Shown here piece after piece: positions 44,362 to 52,999 of a stretch of DNA of 64,000 bases (position 1 is the first letter of the stretch; every line of letters starts with the position of its first letter). Source of the stretch: Leifsonia shinshuensis. GTDB lineage: Bacteria > Actinomycetota > Actinomycetes > Actinomycetales > Microbacteriaceae. The notes beneath the pieces were generated by a model. It saw only the letters and a list, made by a program, of their open reading frames with translations. It had not been told where the DNA came from and did no database searches. The DNA lies in the NCBI RefSeq assembly GCF_022606355.1, contig NZ_JAHHZQ010000002.1:124001-188000 (forward strand). Direction: 5' to 3'. Both the position numbers and the translations under genes were made by a program.

Positions 44362-45009
44362 ATGACCGAGAACGACACGCTCGCGACGCGCCTCACATCC
44401 AGCGAGACCGGGCAGGAAGCCTCACTCTGGCTGCCGCTGATGAAACTTCTCGCCCAGGGCGATCCGGTTGAGATCAGCACTCTCGCGACAGTGACCGGGC
44501 GCAGTGAAGCCGACGTGCGACAAGCGCTGGCGGCGGTTCCCGACATCGAGTACGAGTACGGCCGCATCATCGGCCAGGGGCTCACCCTGCGTCCTACCCC
44601 GCACCGCTTCGAGGTCAACGGCGAGCAGCTCTACACCTGGTGCGCACTGGACACCCTGATCTTCCCCACCCTGCTGGATGCTTCGGCGCGAGTCGAGTCC
44701 GTTAGCCCCACGACCGGCGAGCCGATCACAATCACCGTCGGGCCCCGCGGAGTACAGTCGGTGTCGCCTGAGACCGCCGTGGTATCACTCGTCAATCCCT
44801 CGGACATGACCTCGGTCCGATCGGCGTTCTGCAACCAGGTGCACTACTTTACCTCTGCCGGGGACGCACAAACCTGGCTTGAGACGCACCCAGGAGGGGA
44901 AGTCATGCCAGTGACGGAGGCCTACGCCCTCGGTACCCAAATGGCTCGAACCATGATCGAGAATGCCCAAGAGGTCGGCCGCCCGTCACGGGCCGACAGC
45001 TGCTGCTAG
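44362..45009 (+). CDS. merB: alkylmercury lyase MerB
   Basis: Organomercurial lyase of 215 residues that cleaves carbon-mercury bonds and passes Hg(II) to MerA. The catalytic set is visible as Cys94, Asp97 and Cys157 (YTWCALDT and SAFCNQVHYF), with the same spacing as Cys96/Asp99/Cys159 in characterised MerB. A terminal SCC may help transfer mercury. Confidence 0.95.
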   Translation: MTENDTLATRLTSSETGQEASLWLPLMKLLAQGDPVEISTLATVTGRSEADVRQALAAVPDIEYEYGRIIGQGLTLRPTPHRFEVNGEQLYTWCALDTLIFPTLLDASARVESVSPTTGEPITITVGPRGVQSVSPETAVVSLVNPSDMTSVRSAFCNQVHYFTSAGDAQTWLETHPGGEVMPVTEAYALGTQMARTMIENAQEVGRPSRADSCC

Positions 45010-45123
45010 AGCCCGAGCAGCTCAGCGACCCGACGATCAGCAAGTGCTCTGCAGCGAACGACAGCCAACAGCGCCCAACGCAACCCCTAACACGATCAAT
45101 ACCGAGAACCCAAGGAATAACTA

Positions 45124-46473
45124 ATGAGTGAACGTGTCGATGTTGCAGTGCTCGGGATGGGTCCCGGCGGTGAGGTCGCGGCGAGCCGGCTGATGAAGGC
45201 TGGAAAAAAAGTTGCCACGATCGAGCGCGAGCTGATCGGCGGGGAATGCGCCTACTGGGCCTGCGTCCCCTCGAAGACGGTGCTGCGGCCGCCGGAGGCT
45301 CAGACCGAGGTCCAACGAGCGGCGGGAGTCGGTGGTGCGGAGTTGAATTGGTCGCAGACAAGCGACTATCGCGACTACATGATCCGGAACCTCGATGACG
45401 CCAGGCAGATCGAGGGCTACAGCAAGCGCGGTGCCCGCGTCATCAAGAAGGATGCCCGCATCACCGGCCCTGGCCGCATCCAAGCCGGCGACGAGGAAAT
45501 ACTGGCCGAGCACATCATCATCGCCACCGGCTCCGACGCGGTCGTGCCACCGGTGGACGGACTGGAAGACATCACCGCCTGGACGAACCGGGAGACCTAC
45601 ACCGCTACGTCGTTGCCTGGCAGTGCCGTAATTGTCGGCGGGAGCGCCGTCGGGGTGGAAACGGCGACGTTCCTCTCAAGGTTCGGTGTGCGCGTCACCC
45701 TGCTGCAGCGCGGCGCCAGACTGATCGACCGCGAGGATCCAGAAGTCGGGGAGCTTGCCAAGCACTACCTTCAGAGCGCCGGGGTCGACATACGGCTAAA
45801 CGCGGTCGCCCGGAGAGGGCGCCGTGACGGCGGCGCGAGCGTGATCGAGCTCGAAGACGGCACCACGGCCGCTGGAGACGTCGTGATCTTCGCCGCCGGC
45901 CGCAGCCCCCGCAGCCGCGGCCTCGGCTTCGAGGACGTCGGCGTCTCGCTCGGTGAGCACGGTCAGGTGTTGGTGGACGACCAGTGCCGGGCGGCCGAGA
46001 ACATCTGGGCGATCGGTGATGTGACGGGGGTCATGCCGTTCACCCACGTTGCGAAGTACCAGGGTCGCATTGCCGCCGATGCGATCCTCGGCGGGGCGCG
46101 GAAGGCGTTCTACGACGGCATCCCCCGCGTCGTGTTCGGGGAGCCCGAAATCGCAGCAGCAGGCCTCACCCAGCAGCAGGCCGACCGGGCCGGATTGCAC
46201 ACCACGGCAACCGAACTCGACCTCGCCAACGCAATCACCAGGCCTTGGACTTACGAGAGCGATCCAGTCGGCAAGCTTGGGCTCTTGGTCGATACTGACG
46301 CGAAGGTGCTGGTCGGCGCCTGGGCCGTCGCACCCTTGGCAGGCGAGTGGATTCACCATGCTTCCCTCGCCATCCGCGCCAAGATCCCGCTAGACACCCT
46401 CCGCGACCAGGTCGCTCAATACCCCACCTACAACGAGGCCTACCTCGCCGCCCTCGACCAAATCGAGGCCTGA
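45124..46473 (+). CDS. FAD-dependent pyridine nucleotide-disulfide oxidoreductase, mercuric reductase-like
   Basis: Protein of 449 residues of the dihydrolipoamide dehydrogenase/MerA family. AVLGMGPGGEVAA binds FAD, GGECAYWACVPSKT holds the redox Cys pair, VIVGGSAVGVETATFL the NAD(P) motif, and the C-terminal interface domain is complete. It lacks the terminal Cys-Cys of MerA, so mercury may not be its substrate. It directly follows merB in the same direction. Confidence 0.87.
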   Translation: MSERVDVAVLGMGPGGEVAASRLMKAGKKVATIERELIGGECAYWACVPSKTVLRPPEAQTEVQRAAGVGGAELNWSQTSDYRDYMIRNLDDARQIEGYSKRGARVIKKDARITGPGRIQAGDEEILAEHIIIATGSDAVVPPVDGLEDITAWTNRETYTATSLPGSAVIVGGSAVGVETATFLSRFGVRVTLLQRGARLIDREDPEVGELAKHYLQSAGVDIRLNAVARRGRRDGGASVIELEDGTTAAGDVVIFAAGRSPRSRGLGFEDVGVSLGEHGQVLVDDQCRAAENIWAIGDVTGVMPFTHVAKYQGRIAADAILGGARKAFYDGIPRVVFGEPEIAAAGLTQQQADRAGLHTTATELDLANAITRPWTYESDPVGKLGLLVDTDAKVLVGAWAVAPLAGEWIHHASLAIRAKIPLDTLRDQVAQYPTYNEAYLAALDQIEA

Positions 46474-47097
46474 GCTCCGTGGCTCGGAAACGAGCGATCT
46501 GAATAAGGTCCCGGGCAGGTTGCGTTCCCACCTCACGAGCAGCAAAATGACCCGCGCGAAGCTCCCAGGAGCGATCGAATCACGTAGGAAGCTTGAAGAA
46601 CCGCGTTGGACGCCCCACTGGGCAAGGATCTGGCCGAGACGAAACGTCTGAAACAGTGGCCGATTCCTCATGCGAGACTCCCGAACCGTCGTGTGCGTGC
46701 AGGACGAGACGGTGGTCCGCCCCCACAACGCCAACGGTCTGCCGCCCCGGTCGCCGGTCGGCCGTCGGCCGTCACAGCGAGCCGCTCATATGGATATGAA
46801 GCGCCAGCCTCGTCACCACTAAGAAGAGGCAGCCGGCAGCGCGAAATCCGGGCCGGAGCAGGCGAGGGCGGCCCACGGCGGCGCGGTGGTCGATCCTCCC
46901 GACGGCGCCACTACGGGAGGAGGGGCTAGTCTCGGCGGCCACGACCGCTGCGTCGGTCTGGACCACTACGGCAATCGCCACACAGCATGCGGTGCATCGC
47001 GAACGCTGGCGCCGTCACGCACGTCCCGTGCGGCTTTGGCACGCGCCGCCGGCTGGTGGCTGCGTTGCATCGACCGCCTCGGTCTTCCCGGTTGCGA
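46474..47097. other. no supported gene
   Basis: About 620 bases between the reductase and the convergent CcdA-like gene. Open frames exist but none has a ribosome site, hydrophobic segment or motif that I trust. It may be decayed mer-associated DNA. Confidence 0.4.
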
Positions 47098-47982
47098 TTA
47101 TCGTGATGGCGGCTCGTCATTGTCTGGCGGCTGGGCGTTCCTGGATCGGATTCGTACCCGCAGCAGAAATGCGCTGATGACGCTGACCGCGACCCCGGTC
47201 AGGGCGACGCCGGTGACCAGACCCATGTTGCTGCTGAGGAATCCGGTCAATGCGGCAGAGATCCGGCTGCCTGATTTCGCCAGGCTTTCATTCGCGTTCC
47301 CGGCAACCAACGCTGGCGCCCAATAGGCGACGAGGTAGACCCCGGACAGCAGGAGTACCACCGCGGCGATCCGAGGCACGTACTTAGCGGTACGGTGCAG
47401 TATCCGCGCGAGCAGGCCGCTGGCCACGGCCGAGGACAGAGCCAAAAGCACCAGCACCATCGCCGCTCCCATCGCGTACGCGGCGAACACCACCACCAGG
47501 CCGACCGCGCTGGCAGCTGCCAGAGCCTGGGCAATTACCGCAAGCAGCACCGCGAGGGTGCACGAAAGGGAAGCCACCCCGTATGCGGCACCAAAGGCGA
47601 GCATCGCGCCCGGGCCGCGTCCTTGCCGAGCAATCCGACTGGAGTTCATGGTGAACCCAGCGCGCCGGCCGGTGAGTAGGGCGATGGCAAGCCCGACAAG
47701 CAGCAGCCCAACCAGCACTGCCACCCAAGGCACCGCTCCAATCAGGCTGCGCACTCCGAGCGCGACCAGAAGCCCGACCACGCTCAACACTCCGGTGAAC
47801 CCAGCACTGACCAGCAGCCCGGCTCCCAGCCCGACCAGCGCCCGCCGTACGAGGTTCTCTTGCGCCCCAGGTTCGTCGCGCCCAATGTAAAAGGCGAGGA
47901 AAGCCGGCAGCATCGCAAACCCACATGGGTTCACCGTCGACAGCATGCCCGCCGCGAAGGCGAAAGCGAAGATGCCCAACAC
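47098..47982 (-). CDS. CcdA-like thiol-disulfide membrane transporter, mer-associated
   Basis: Polytopic protein of 294 residues. Cys residues sit in MLSTVNPCGFAMLPAFLAFY and GVASLSCTLAVLLAV, equivalent to the CcdA Cys pair, with about seven helices. It follows a TlpA-like lipoprotein gene six bases downstream. Such pairs occur near actinobacterial mercury genes and may aid uptake or reduction of metal, but this is inferred from position. Confidence 0.82.
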   Translation of the reverse strand: MLGIFAFAFAAGMLSTVNPCGFAMLPAFLAFYIGRDEPGAQENLVRRALVGLGAGLLVSAGFTGVLSVVGLLVALGVRSLIGAVPWVAVLVGLLLVGLAIALLTGRRAGFTMNSSRIARQGRGPGAMLAFGAAYGVASLSCTLAVLLAVIAQALAAASAVGLVVVFAAYAMGAAMVLVLLALSSAVASGLLARILHRTAKYVPRIAAVVLLLSGVYLVAYWAPALVAGNANESLAKSGSRISAALTGFLSSNMGLVTGVALTGVAVSVISAFLLRVRIRSRNAQPPDNDEPPSR

Positions 47983-47988
47983 GCCTCC

Positions 47989-48549
47989 CTAGTAGCCCGC
48001 TGCCGTGATCGCCTGAGCCGTTTGGGCCGCTGAGGGGTCCACCCCGCGATAGACCACCCGGCCATTTTTATCGAGCACAATCGTCAAACCGAGGGCGTCC
48101 ACGCCAAACCGTTTCAGCAGAGTCCCATCGTCGCGCACGACCGACAACGGTGGATTCCCTACGTCCTGCATGAACGCGTTGATCGTATTCACCGGCTCGC
48201 CGGGGTCCAGATCCACCGCCACGGCCTGCACCGTGGAACCGGCCATCGACACACCCGCCCCGACGGATTTCGCGCCCGTCACACAACTCGAACACGACGC
48301 GGTGAAGAAATAGAGCAGAGCCGGTTTGTCGTTCGGAACGGTCAAGCTCGCCCCGGACACCGTCCGCACCGTTGTCGACGGGAACGAGGACCCCGCAACT
48401 GAACCACCCGACGGTTCCATCGCCGCGCCGGGCGTTGTCTGCGCCCCGCACCCGGTCATCATCAACGCCACAGCGACCCCTGCCGAGGCGACGGCGACAC
48501 GACCACCCCGGCGGCTTCGCACCGCGTCGTATCTCGACCGACGCCTCAC
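47989..48549 (-). CDS. TlpA-like thioredoxin lipoprotein, mer-associated
   Basis: Lipoprotein of 186 residues with lipobox MMTGC and a thioredoxin-like domain whose active site reads FFTASCSSCVTGAKS. It is probably the partner of the CcdA-like protein downstream. It overlaps the preceding membrane-protein gene by four bases. Confidence 0.85.
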   Translation of the reverse strand: MRRRSRYDAVRSRRGGRVAVASAGVAVALMMTGCGAQTTPGAAMEPSGGSVAGSSFPSTTVRTVSGASLTVPNDKPALLYFFTASCSSCVTGAKSVGAGVSMAGSTVQAVAVDLDPGEPVNTINAFMQDVGNPPLSVVRDDGTLLKRFGVDALGLTIVLDKNGRVVYRGVDPSAAQTAQAITAAGY

Positions 48550-48900
48550 TTGCGTTCCTCCCGCCGGCCACGCTCCCTATTCTGCGGCGCCACTACGGAC
48601 TTCGGCATGGCGCAGCAGTCGTCAACCGTGGGCGAGACCTGCTCACCCGCGCCAAAGCGGCCAGCTCCGTCGGGTTCCGTCGGCCGGGCGGCCGAGCGAC
48701 GCCTTGCCCGGAGCACCGTGTACACCACGGTGGCGGCCACCAACAGAGCAGCCAATGTCAGAACCGGCCAGCTGCCCAGCATTCCGCCAGCTAATGCGAA
48801 TCCACCCGCCGCGAGAAGGGCCGGAACACGCCACCGCCAGACCCACCGCGCCGATGGCGATCAACGCTGCGCTCAGCCCGCTTCCACGATTCTCGGACAT
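48546..48900 (-). pseudogene. small two-helix membrane protein gene with one-base frameshift
   Basis: From the ATG at 48900 (GGAGAG ribosome site) the frame encodes MSENRGSGLSAALIAIGAVG and AVACSG, then is lost. One base less in the GGG run at 48818-48820 joins it to LLAAGGFALAGGMLGSWPVL and a tail with DDCCAMPKS. The joined protein of about 117 residues has two helices, a Cys in the first and a terminal Cys pair, suggesting a mercury-transport-like role. Translation of the second part alone from the ATG at 48782 is possible. Confidence 0.7.
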
Positions 48901-49099
48901 CGAACTCTCCATCCACGATCAGACAAGTCCCCGGTCCTACCCGGCCGGACTTTTCCATCGTTCACCTTTACCTATAGAGGAATGTCAAGCCTGATATCGG
49001 CCGAATCCTGAGTGATCCACACTCGTCAAACGAGAACCTGGGGTTGGCGCATCCCCGGGCCCTAGCGACCAGGAGGGCAAAAGCAGACGCGGCTCACGC

Positions 49100-49271
49100 G
49101 ACATCTGCAGGTGGTGCGAGACGGTGGTTGGGTCAAGCCGATGACTTCGGCCATCCGGGTCACCTAACCTCTGCCGTCCTCGGAGTCGAGAATGATCCGC
49201 AGCAGAGCAGCACGCGTCGGATCGCTGATGCGCTTGAGGCTTTGCGGTCCGGTGGCGTTGGCGAGACTCAT
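49100..49271 (-). pseudogene. decayed arsR gene
   Basis: The frame from 49271 encodes SLKRISDPTRAALLRIIL, close to the ArsR half of the fusion at 37590, then meets a stop after DSEDGRG. Beyond it VTRMAEVIGLTQP continues, followed by a frameshift in the helix that should read TVSHHL. It is clearly inactive. Confidence 0.85.
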
Positions 49272-49286
49272 AGGCGTGAGCCTATG
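49269..49286. promoter_or_regulatory. ArsR-type operator retained at decayed arsR
   Basis: CATAGGCGTGAGCCTATG has perfect arms of the same CATAGN-N6 form as 37566 and 38499 and likewise contains the start codon of the arsR remnant. Confidence 0.7.
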
Positions 49287-49797
49287 CTTCTTGCTGCTTG
49301 GCTGAGTCCGGCGTGCCGTCATCCTGGTCGAGCAGCATCCCGACCGAGGTCGCACATGCATCCCGCTTCCGCGCTTCGATGCCCCCACGGGCGGCGAAGA
49401 AGGCAATGACGAGACCTGCGATCGGATCTGTCCACCACCAGCCGAAGAGGCTGTTCACGAGCAAGCCGAGCAATCCGGCGGCGGAGAGATGTGTGCAGAT
49501 CAGCGTCTGCTTGGAGTCCGCTACGGCCGTCGCCGACCCGAGTTCTCACCCGGCCCGGCGCTCGGCATAGGAGAGGATCGGCATGACGACAACACTCAGT
49601 GCGGTCAGGACGATCCCGACCGGAGAGCGCTGAACGTCGATCCGCCCAACGAGCGACAGTACTGAGCTGACGGTCACGTAGACGGCGAGTGCGAAGAACG
49701 CGAGGGCGATGACGCGCAGGGTCGGCTTCTCCCAGCGCTCGGGGTCGTGGCGAGTGAACTGCCATGCGACGGCAGCCGCTGAGAGCACCTCGATGGC
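49282..49797 (-). pseudogene. truncated CDF exporter gene with in-frame stop
   Basis: A second copy of the gene at 34082: VLSAAAVAWQFTRHDPERWE, then SYAERRAG, a TGA where the other copy has Arg, and in the same frame ELGSATAVADSKQTLICTHL and a complete C-terminus. The first 50 or so codons are replaced by unrelated sequence near 49797. Confidence 0.87.
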
Positions 49798-49842
49798 CGG
49801 CGTCGCCGTGGCCGCGCTCGCTCTCGCTCTCGCACGGGCAAC

Positions 49843-50395
49843 CTAACTCGGTGTCAGATGCGCGGCCAGCGAATCGACCCTGCGCGCGATCTCTTCGAAA
49901 GCCGACTCGAATGCGCTCACACTGCCATCCGGCACAGGGTCCGGAACCGACCAGTGCGCGCCACCCAACCCCAGCTCCTCGTGTGCCCGGACGCAGACCG
50001 TCACCACATAGTCGCCGTCCGCAAGGACGTCCGCCTAAAGCTTCGGGCGACCCGTCAACTCCACCCCATGCCCTGCGGCCACCAGCACGGCACCCTCAGC
50101 GACGCGAGAAGCAGGATGCGTACCAGCCGAGACCACCGGAATCGTGCTGGAGCGCGACCAGAGCGCCTCCGCCAGTTGCGAGCGGGCCGAGTTCGCGGTG
50201 CAGACGAAGACGACTCGGTGCGCTGCTGCGTCAGCCGACGGCCCCAGGGCGGCGAGCGCCGCCGGCCGGAGCCGCACGTACGTCCTCCGGCGATCCCCCT
50301 CTGAGCGCTCGCGCACGATGATCCCTTCACGCTCCAGGACCGCGAGGTGGTGCGCGAGCAGGTTCGTCGACACGCCGAGCTCCGCGACCCCGGGC
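49843..50395 (-). pseudogene. truncated arsR-arsC fusion gene with in-frame stop
   Basis: The frame enters at GVAELGVSTNLLAHHLAVLE (recognition helix of an ArsR domain whose first part is missing), continues into a phosphatase domain with VVFVCTANSARSQLAEALW, meets TAG after GRPKL, and resumes in the same frame with ADGDYVVTVCVRAHEELG to a natural stop. It is a different lineage from the fusion at 37590. Confidence 0.82.
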
Positions 50396-50404
50396 CCCGT
50401 AGCG

Positions 50405-50533
50405 GGCCAGTTCGTTCAGTGGGAGTTCCCCGACCCGGCGAACTGGGACCTCGACGGCGTGCGTGAACCCCGGGACTCGATCCTGGTACAGGTCGAGGAA
50501 CTTGTGGAGTGGGTCGCGCCCCCGGAAGAATGA
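50405..50533 (+). pseudogene. 3' fragment of an arsenate reductase gene
   Basis: The plus-strand frame encodes FVQWEFPDPANWDLDGVREP followed by RDSILVQVEELVEW, which matches the last 40 residues of ArsC-type proteins (DWE-DP-R-IRD pattern). It abuts the oppositely oriented arsR-arsC remnant, so a recombination junction lies near 50395-50405. Confidence 0.65.
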
Positions 50534-50566
50534 TCCCGTGACCACTCTGGAGAGCCCGACTGCCTT

Positions 50567-51061
50567 ATGAACATCCGCGCGCTCACGCCCGCGGACTGGC
50601 CCGACGTCGAGCGAATCTACGCCGACGGGATCGCGACCGGCAACGCCACGTTCGAATCCGAACCTCCATCCTGGGCGCACTTCGACGCCAGCAAGCTGCA
50701 GGTCGGGCGACTGGCAGCGGTCGATGAGGACGGCGTTGCCGGCTGGGCAGCAGTGTCGCCGGTCTCCGCACGGGAGGTGTACCGGGGCGTCGTCGAGCAC
50801 TCCGTCTACGTGGCCGAACGCGCCCGCGGCCACGGACTGGGACGGCTGCTCCTGGACGAGCTGATCGACGCCTGCGACAACGCGGGCATCTGGACTATCC
50901 AGTCGAGCATTTTCCGCGAGAACGCCGCCAGCCTCCGACTGCACGAGCAGGCCGGCTTCCGGGTGGTCGGGCATCGCGAACGCATCGCCCTGATGACCTA
51001 CGGGCCCTGGGCCGGGCAGTGGCGCGACACCATACTTATCGAGCGGCGGCGGAAGCAGTAG
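50567..51061 (+). CDS. GNAT N-acetyltransferase, ArsN/phosphinothricin acetyltransferase-like
   Basis: Acetyltransferase of 164 residues. The acetyl-CoA loop is in ERARGHGLGRLLLDELIDAC and ENAASLRLHEQAGFRVVG is the conserved C-terminal motif of the phosphinothricin acetyltransferase family. Members in ars clusters (ArsN1) acetylate organoarsenical antibiotics, which fits the location. The exact substrate is an inference. Confidence 0.85.
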   Translation: MNIRALTPADWPDVERIYADGIATGNATFESEPPSWAHFDASKLQVGRLAAVDEDGVAGWAAVSPVSAREVYRGVVEHSVYVAERARGHGLGRLLLDELIDACDNAGIWTIQSSIFRENAASLRLHEQAGFRVVGHRERIALMTYGPWAGQWRDTILIERRRKQ

Positions 51062-51113
51062 TCCGCACCACTGGCGCAGCGCTACCCTGAGCGCACCGGA
51101 GGGAAGACCTCTC

Positions 51114-51623
51114 ATGCACACGGAACCTCTGCTCGGACTGGACGTTGCCTCGCTCTCCGTCGTCTTCCTCGTGCTGCTCGGAATCCACGTCAGCGCGGCG
51201 CTGGTCGCCATCGTGAGCGGACTCGTTGCCATGTTCAGCCGAAAAGGCTCCGGCCGGCACGTCGTCGGCGGCCGGTTCTACTTCGGCGCGATGCTGATCG
51301 TCTTCGCTTCCGCGTGCGCGATGTCCGCCTTCCGATGGCCTACTGACCTGCCCCTTGTTGTCGCCGGCGCCGTCGCCGCCGTCGCGGCCACCTACGGGTT
51401 CATCTACCGTCGGCTACACCGACCCGGCGACGCTCTCCACATCATCGCCATGGGAGTCTCCTACGTCGCCATGCTGACCGCGTTCTACGTCGACAACGGC
51501 CCCCATCTGCCGATCTGGCAGCTCCTCCCGTCCTGGCTGTTCTGGTTCCTGCCGGCGATCGTCGGGACACCACTCATCATCAGGGCGGTCGTTCGGCGCC
51601 GCCACCATCGGCCGTCGAACTAG
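51114..51623 (+). CDS. multi-pass membrane protein, DUF2306-like
   Basis: Membrane protein of 169 residues with four or five helices. GRHVVGGRFYFGAMLIVFAS and the later histidines (RPGDALHIIAMGVSYVAML) resemble DUF2306 proteins. Function unknown. It lies 53 bases after the acetyltransferase. The 240 bases after it (51624-51862) hold no supported gene. Confidence 0.7.
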   Translation: MHTEPLLGLDVASLSVVFLVLLGIHVSAALVAIVSGLVAMFSRKGSGRHVVGGRFYFGAMLIVFASACAMSAFRWPTDLPLVVAGAVAAVAATYGFIYRRLHRPGDALHIIAMGVSYVAMLTAFYVDNGPHLPIWQLLPSWLFWFLPAIVGTPLIIRAVVRRRHHRPSN

Positions 51624-51862
51624 AAGCGAGTTCCGGGCGGAGCCGACCACGTCGGCGCTGCCTTTCTGTTTTCTCCCCGCTCCGGCCTGCGATCGTAACG
51701 GCTTCCGGCTGCTCCGTTCGCGACCCTCGCTATTTGCAGACTCCGTCGCTGCGCTCCTGCACTTAGCAACCGCTCCTGTCGGTCGCTGCTCGGCCTCCAC
51801 CCGTTCTTGATCTTCGTGCCGGGACGGCGAGAAAGACGAGTGGACAAAGGAGCAAGCAGATC

Positions 51863-52720
51863 ATGGGAATCACGACCATTACCCGAGACGCGGCGGACCG
51901 ACAGGCTGAGGCGGAGGCACTACACGCGTCGATTATCGAGCAGGTCCAACGGCTCGCCGACAGCGGCCAGTGGCGGGCATTCCTGGAGTTCGCCCGCTCC
52001 TTCCACAACTACAGCCTGAACAACCTTCTGCTAATCCTCGCCCAGAAACCGGACGCGACCATGGTCGCCGGTTTCCGGCAATGGCAGGCCAAGGGGCGAC
52101 AGGTCCGCAAAGGCGAGAAGTCGATCAAGATCTTCGGGTACCGCGAGAAGAAGACCGAGACCGAAGCCGACGAAGATCGTTCAGCTGACGAGGGTCGCTT
52201 TGTCCGGTACTTCCCGACTCTCTCCGTTTTCGACATCGCGCAGACCGACCCGATCGAGGGAGCCAACCCGCTCCCGAGCGATCCCACGCAGCGACTCGTC
52301 GGTGACGACGACTACGGCGTCATCGCTCCACTGACCGATCACCTGGAGTCCCGAGGATGGACGATCGGCCGCGAGCCCTTGACCCATGCCAGCGGATACA
52401 CCGACCCCGAGACGCTACGCGTGATACTCGCGGAGGGCATCAGCGTCGAGCAGTCCGCGAAGACCTTGATTCACGAGACGGCGCATATTGAGCTCCGCCA
52501 TATCGACAGCGTCGAGGAGTACCGGCAGCACCGCGGCCGCATGGAGGTAGAAGCTGAATCGGTCGCCTACGTGGTCGCCGGTCTGTGCGGCTTCGATACC
52601 AGCGCGTACAGCATCGGCTACATCGCCGGATGGAGTGACGAGGATGTCTCCGTGATTCGTGAGTCGGCTGCACACGTCCTTTCGGCGGTCCACAGCATCG
52701 CGGGGATGCTCGACCAGTAA
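51863..52720 (+). CDS. ardC: ArdC-type antirestriction protein
   Basis: ArdC-like protein of 285 residues. Residues 10-95 form the ssDNA-binding domain (FARSFHNYSLNNLLLILAQK), and residues 195-275 a metallopeptidase-like domain with LIHETAHIELRH (HETAH 204-208) and a downstream Glu in RMEVEAESVAYVV. ArdC proteins protect incoming conjugative DNA from restriction. It has an AGGAG ribosome site and a strong terminator after its stop. Confidence 0.9.
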   Translation: MGITTITRDAADRQAEAEALHASIIEQVQRLADSGQWRAFLEFARSFHNYSLNNLLLILAQKPDATMVAGFRQWQAKGRQVRKGEKSIKIFGYREKKTETEADEDRSADEGRFVRYFPTLSVFDIAQTDPIEGANPLPSDPTQRLVGDDDYGVIAPLTDHLESRGWTIGREPLTHASGYTDPETLRVILAEGISVEQSAKTLIHETAHIELRHIDSVEEYRQHRGRMEVEAESVAYVVAGLCGFDTSAYSIGYIAGWSDEDVSVIRESAAHVLSAVHSIAGMLDQ

Positions 52721-52734
52721 TCACGAGCGAACGA

Positions 52735-52772
52735 AAAGAACCCCGACCCATCTGCGTGGGTCGGGGTTCTTT
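52735..52772 (+). terminator. intrinsic terminator after ardC
   Basis: Perfect 16-bp stem (52735-52750 with 52757-52772) around a 6-base loop, G+C-rich core with TTCTTT on the 3' side. It begins 15 bases after the ardC stop. Confidence 0.9.
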
Positions 52773-52842
52773 CGCGCTCGGGACCGGCGGGAGGTGAGGG
52801 CGGAGCAAGAGGCGCCAAATGCTGAGCGGGCGAGATGGCCGT

Positions 52843-52975
52843 GACAAGGAGAGACGAGACGAAGGGACGAGAAGCAACGAAGGAAATCAAGCGAAAGGAG
52901 ATCAACGAGAGAACGAGACCAGAAACGAAACAAGACGAGAAGGACGACAAGCCAAAGCGAAACGAGCGAATGCAC
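52843..52975 (+). other. purine-rich, almost T-free tract
   Basis: Over about 130 bases the plus strand has only a handful of T and is mostly A and G (for example AAGGAGAGACGAGACGAAGG). It could be read as a very charged peptide from an ATG at 52835, but no ribosome site supports it. It lies just upstream of the IS insertion and the relaxase gene. Confidence 0.5.
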
Positions 52976-52984
52976 GTAGGCACT

Positions 52985-52999
52985 CTTCGAGTGTGCGCG
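52985..52999 (+). repeat. 15-bp target site duplication, left copy
   Basis: CTTCGAGTGTGCGCG here is repeated exactly at 54398-54412 on the other side of the IS481-family element. Confidence 0.9.

Noticed and set aside
46606-46929. Arg/Gly-rich plus-strand frame after the reductase gene
   Set aside because: No ribosome site, biased composition expected of non-coding high-GC DNA, and no family pattern.
52721-52975. Minus-strand hydrophobic peptide after ardC
   Set aside because: Its Leu/Ser/Phe-rich sequence simply reflects the pyrimidine-rich complement of the purine tract; no start signal.
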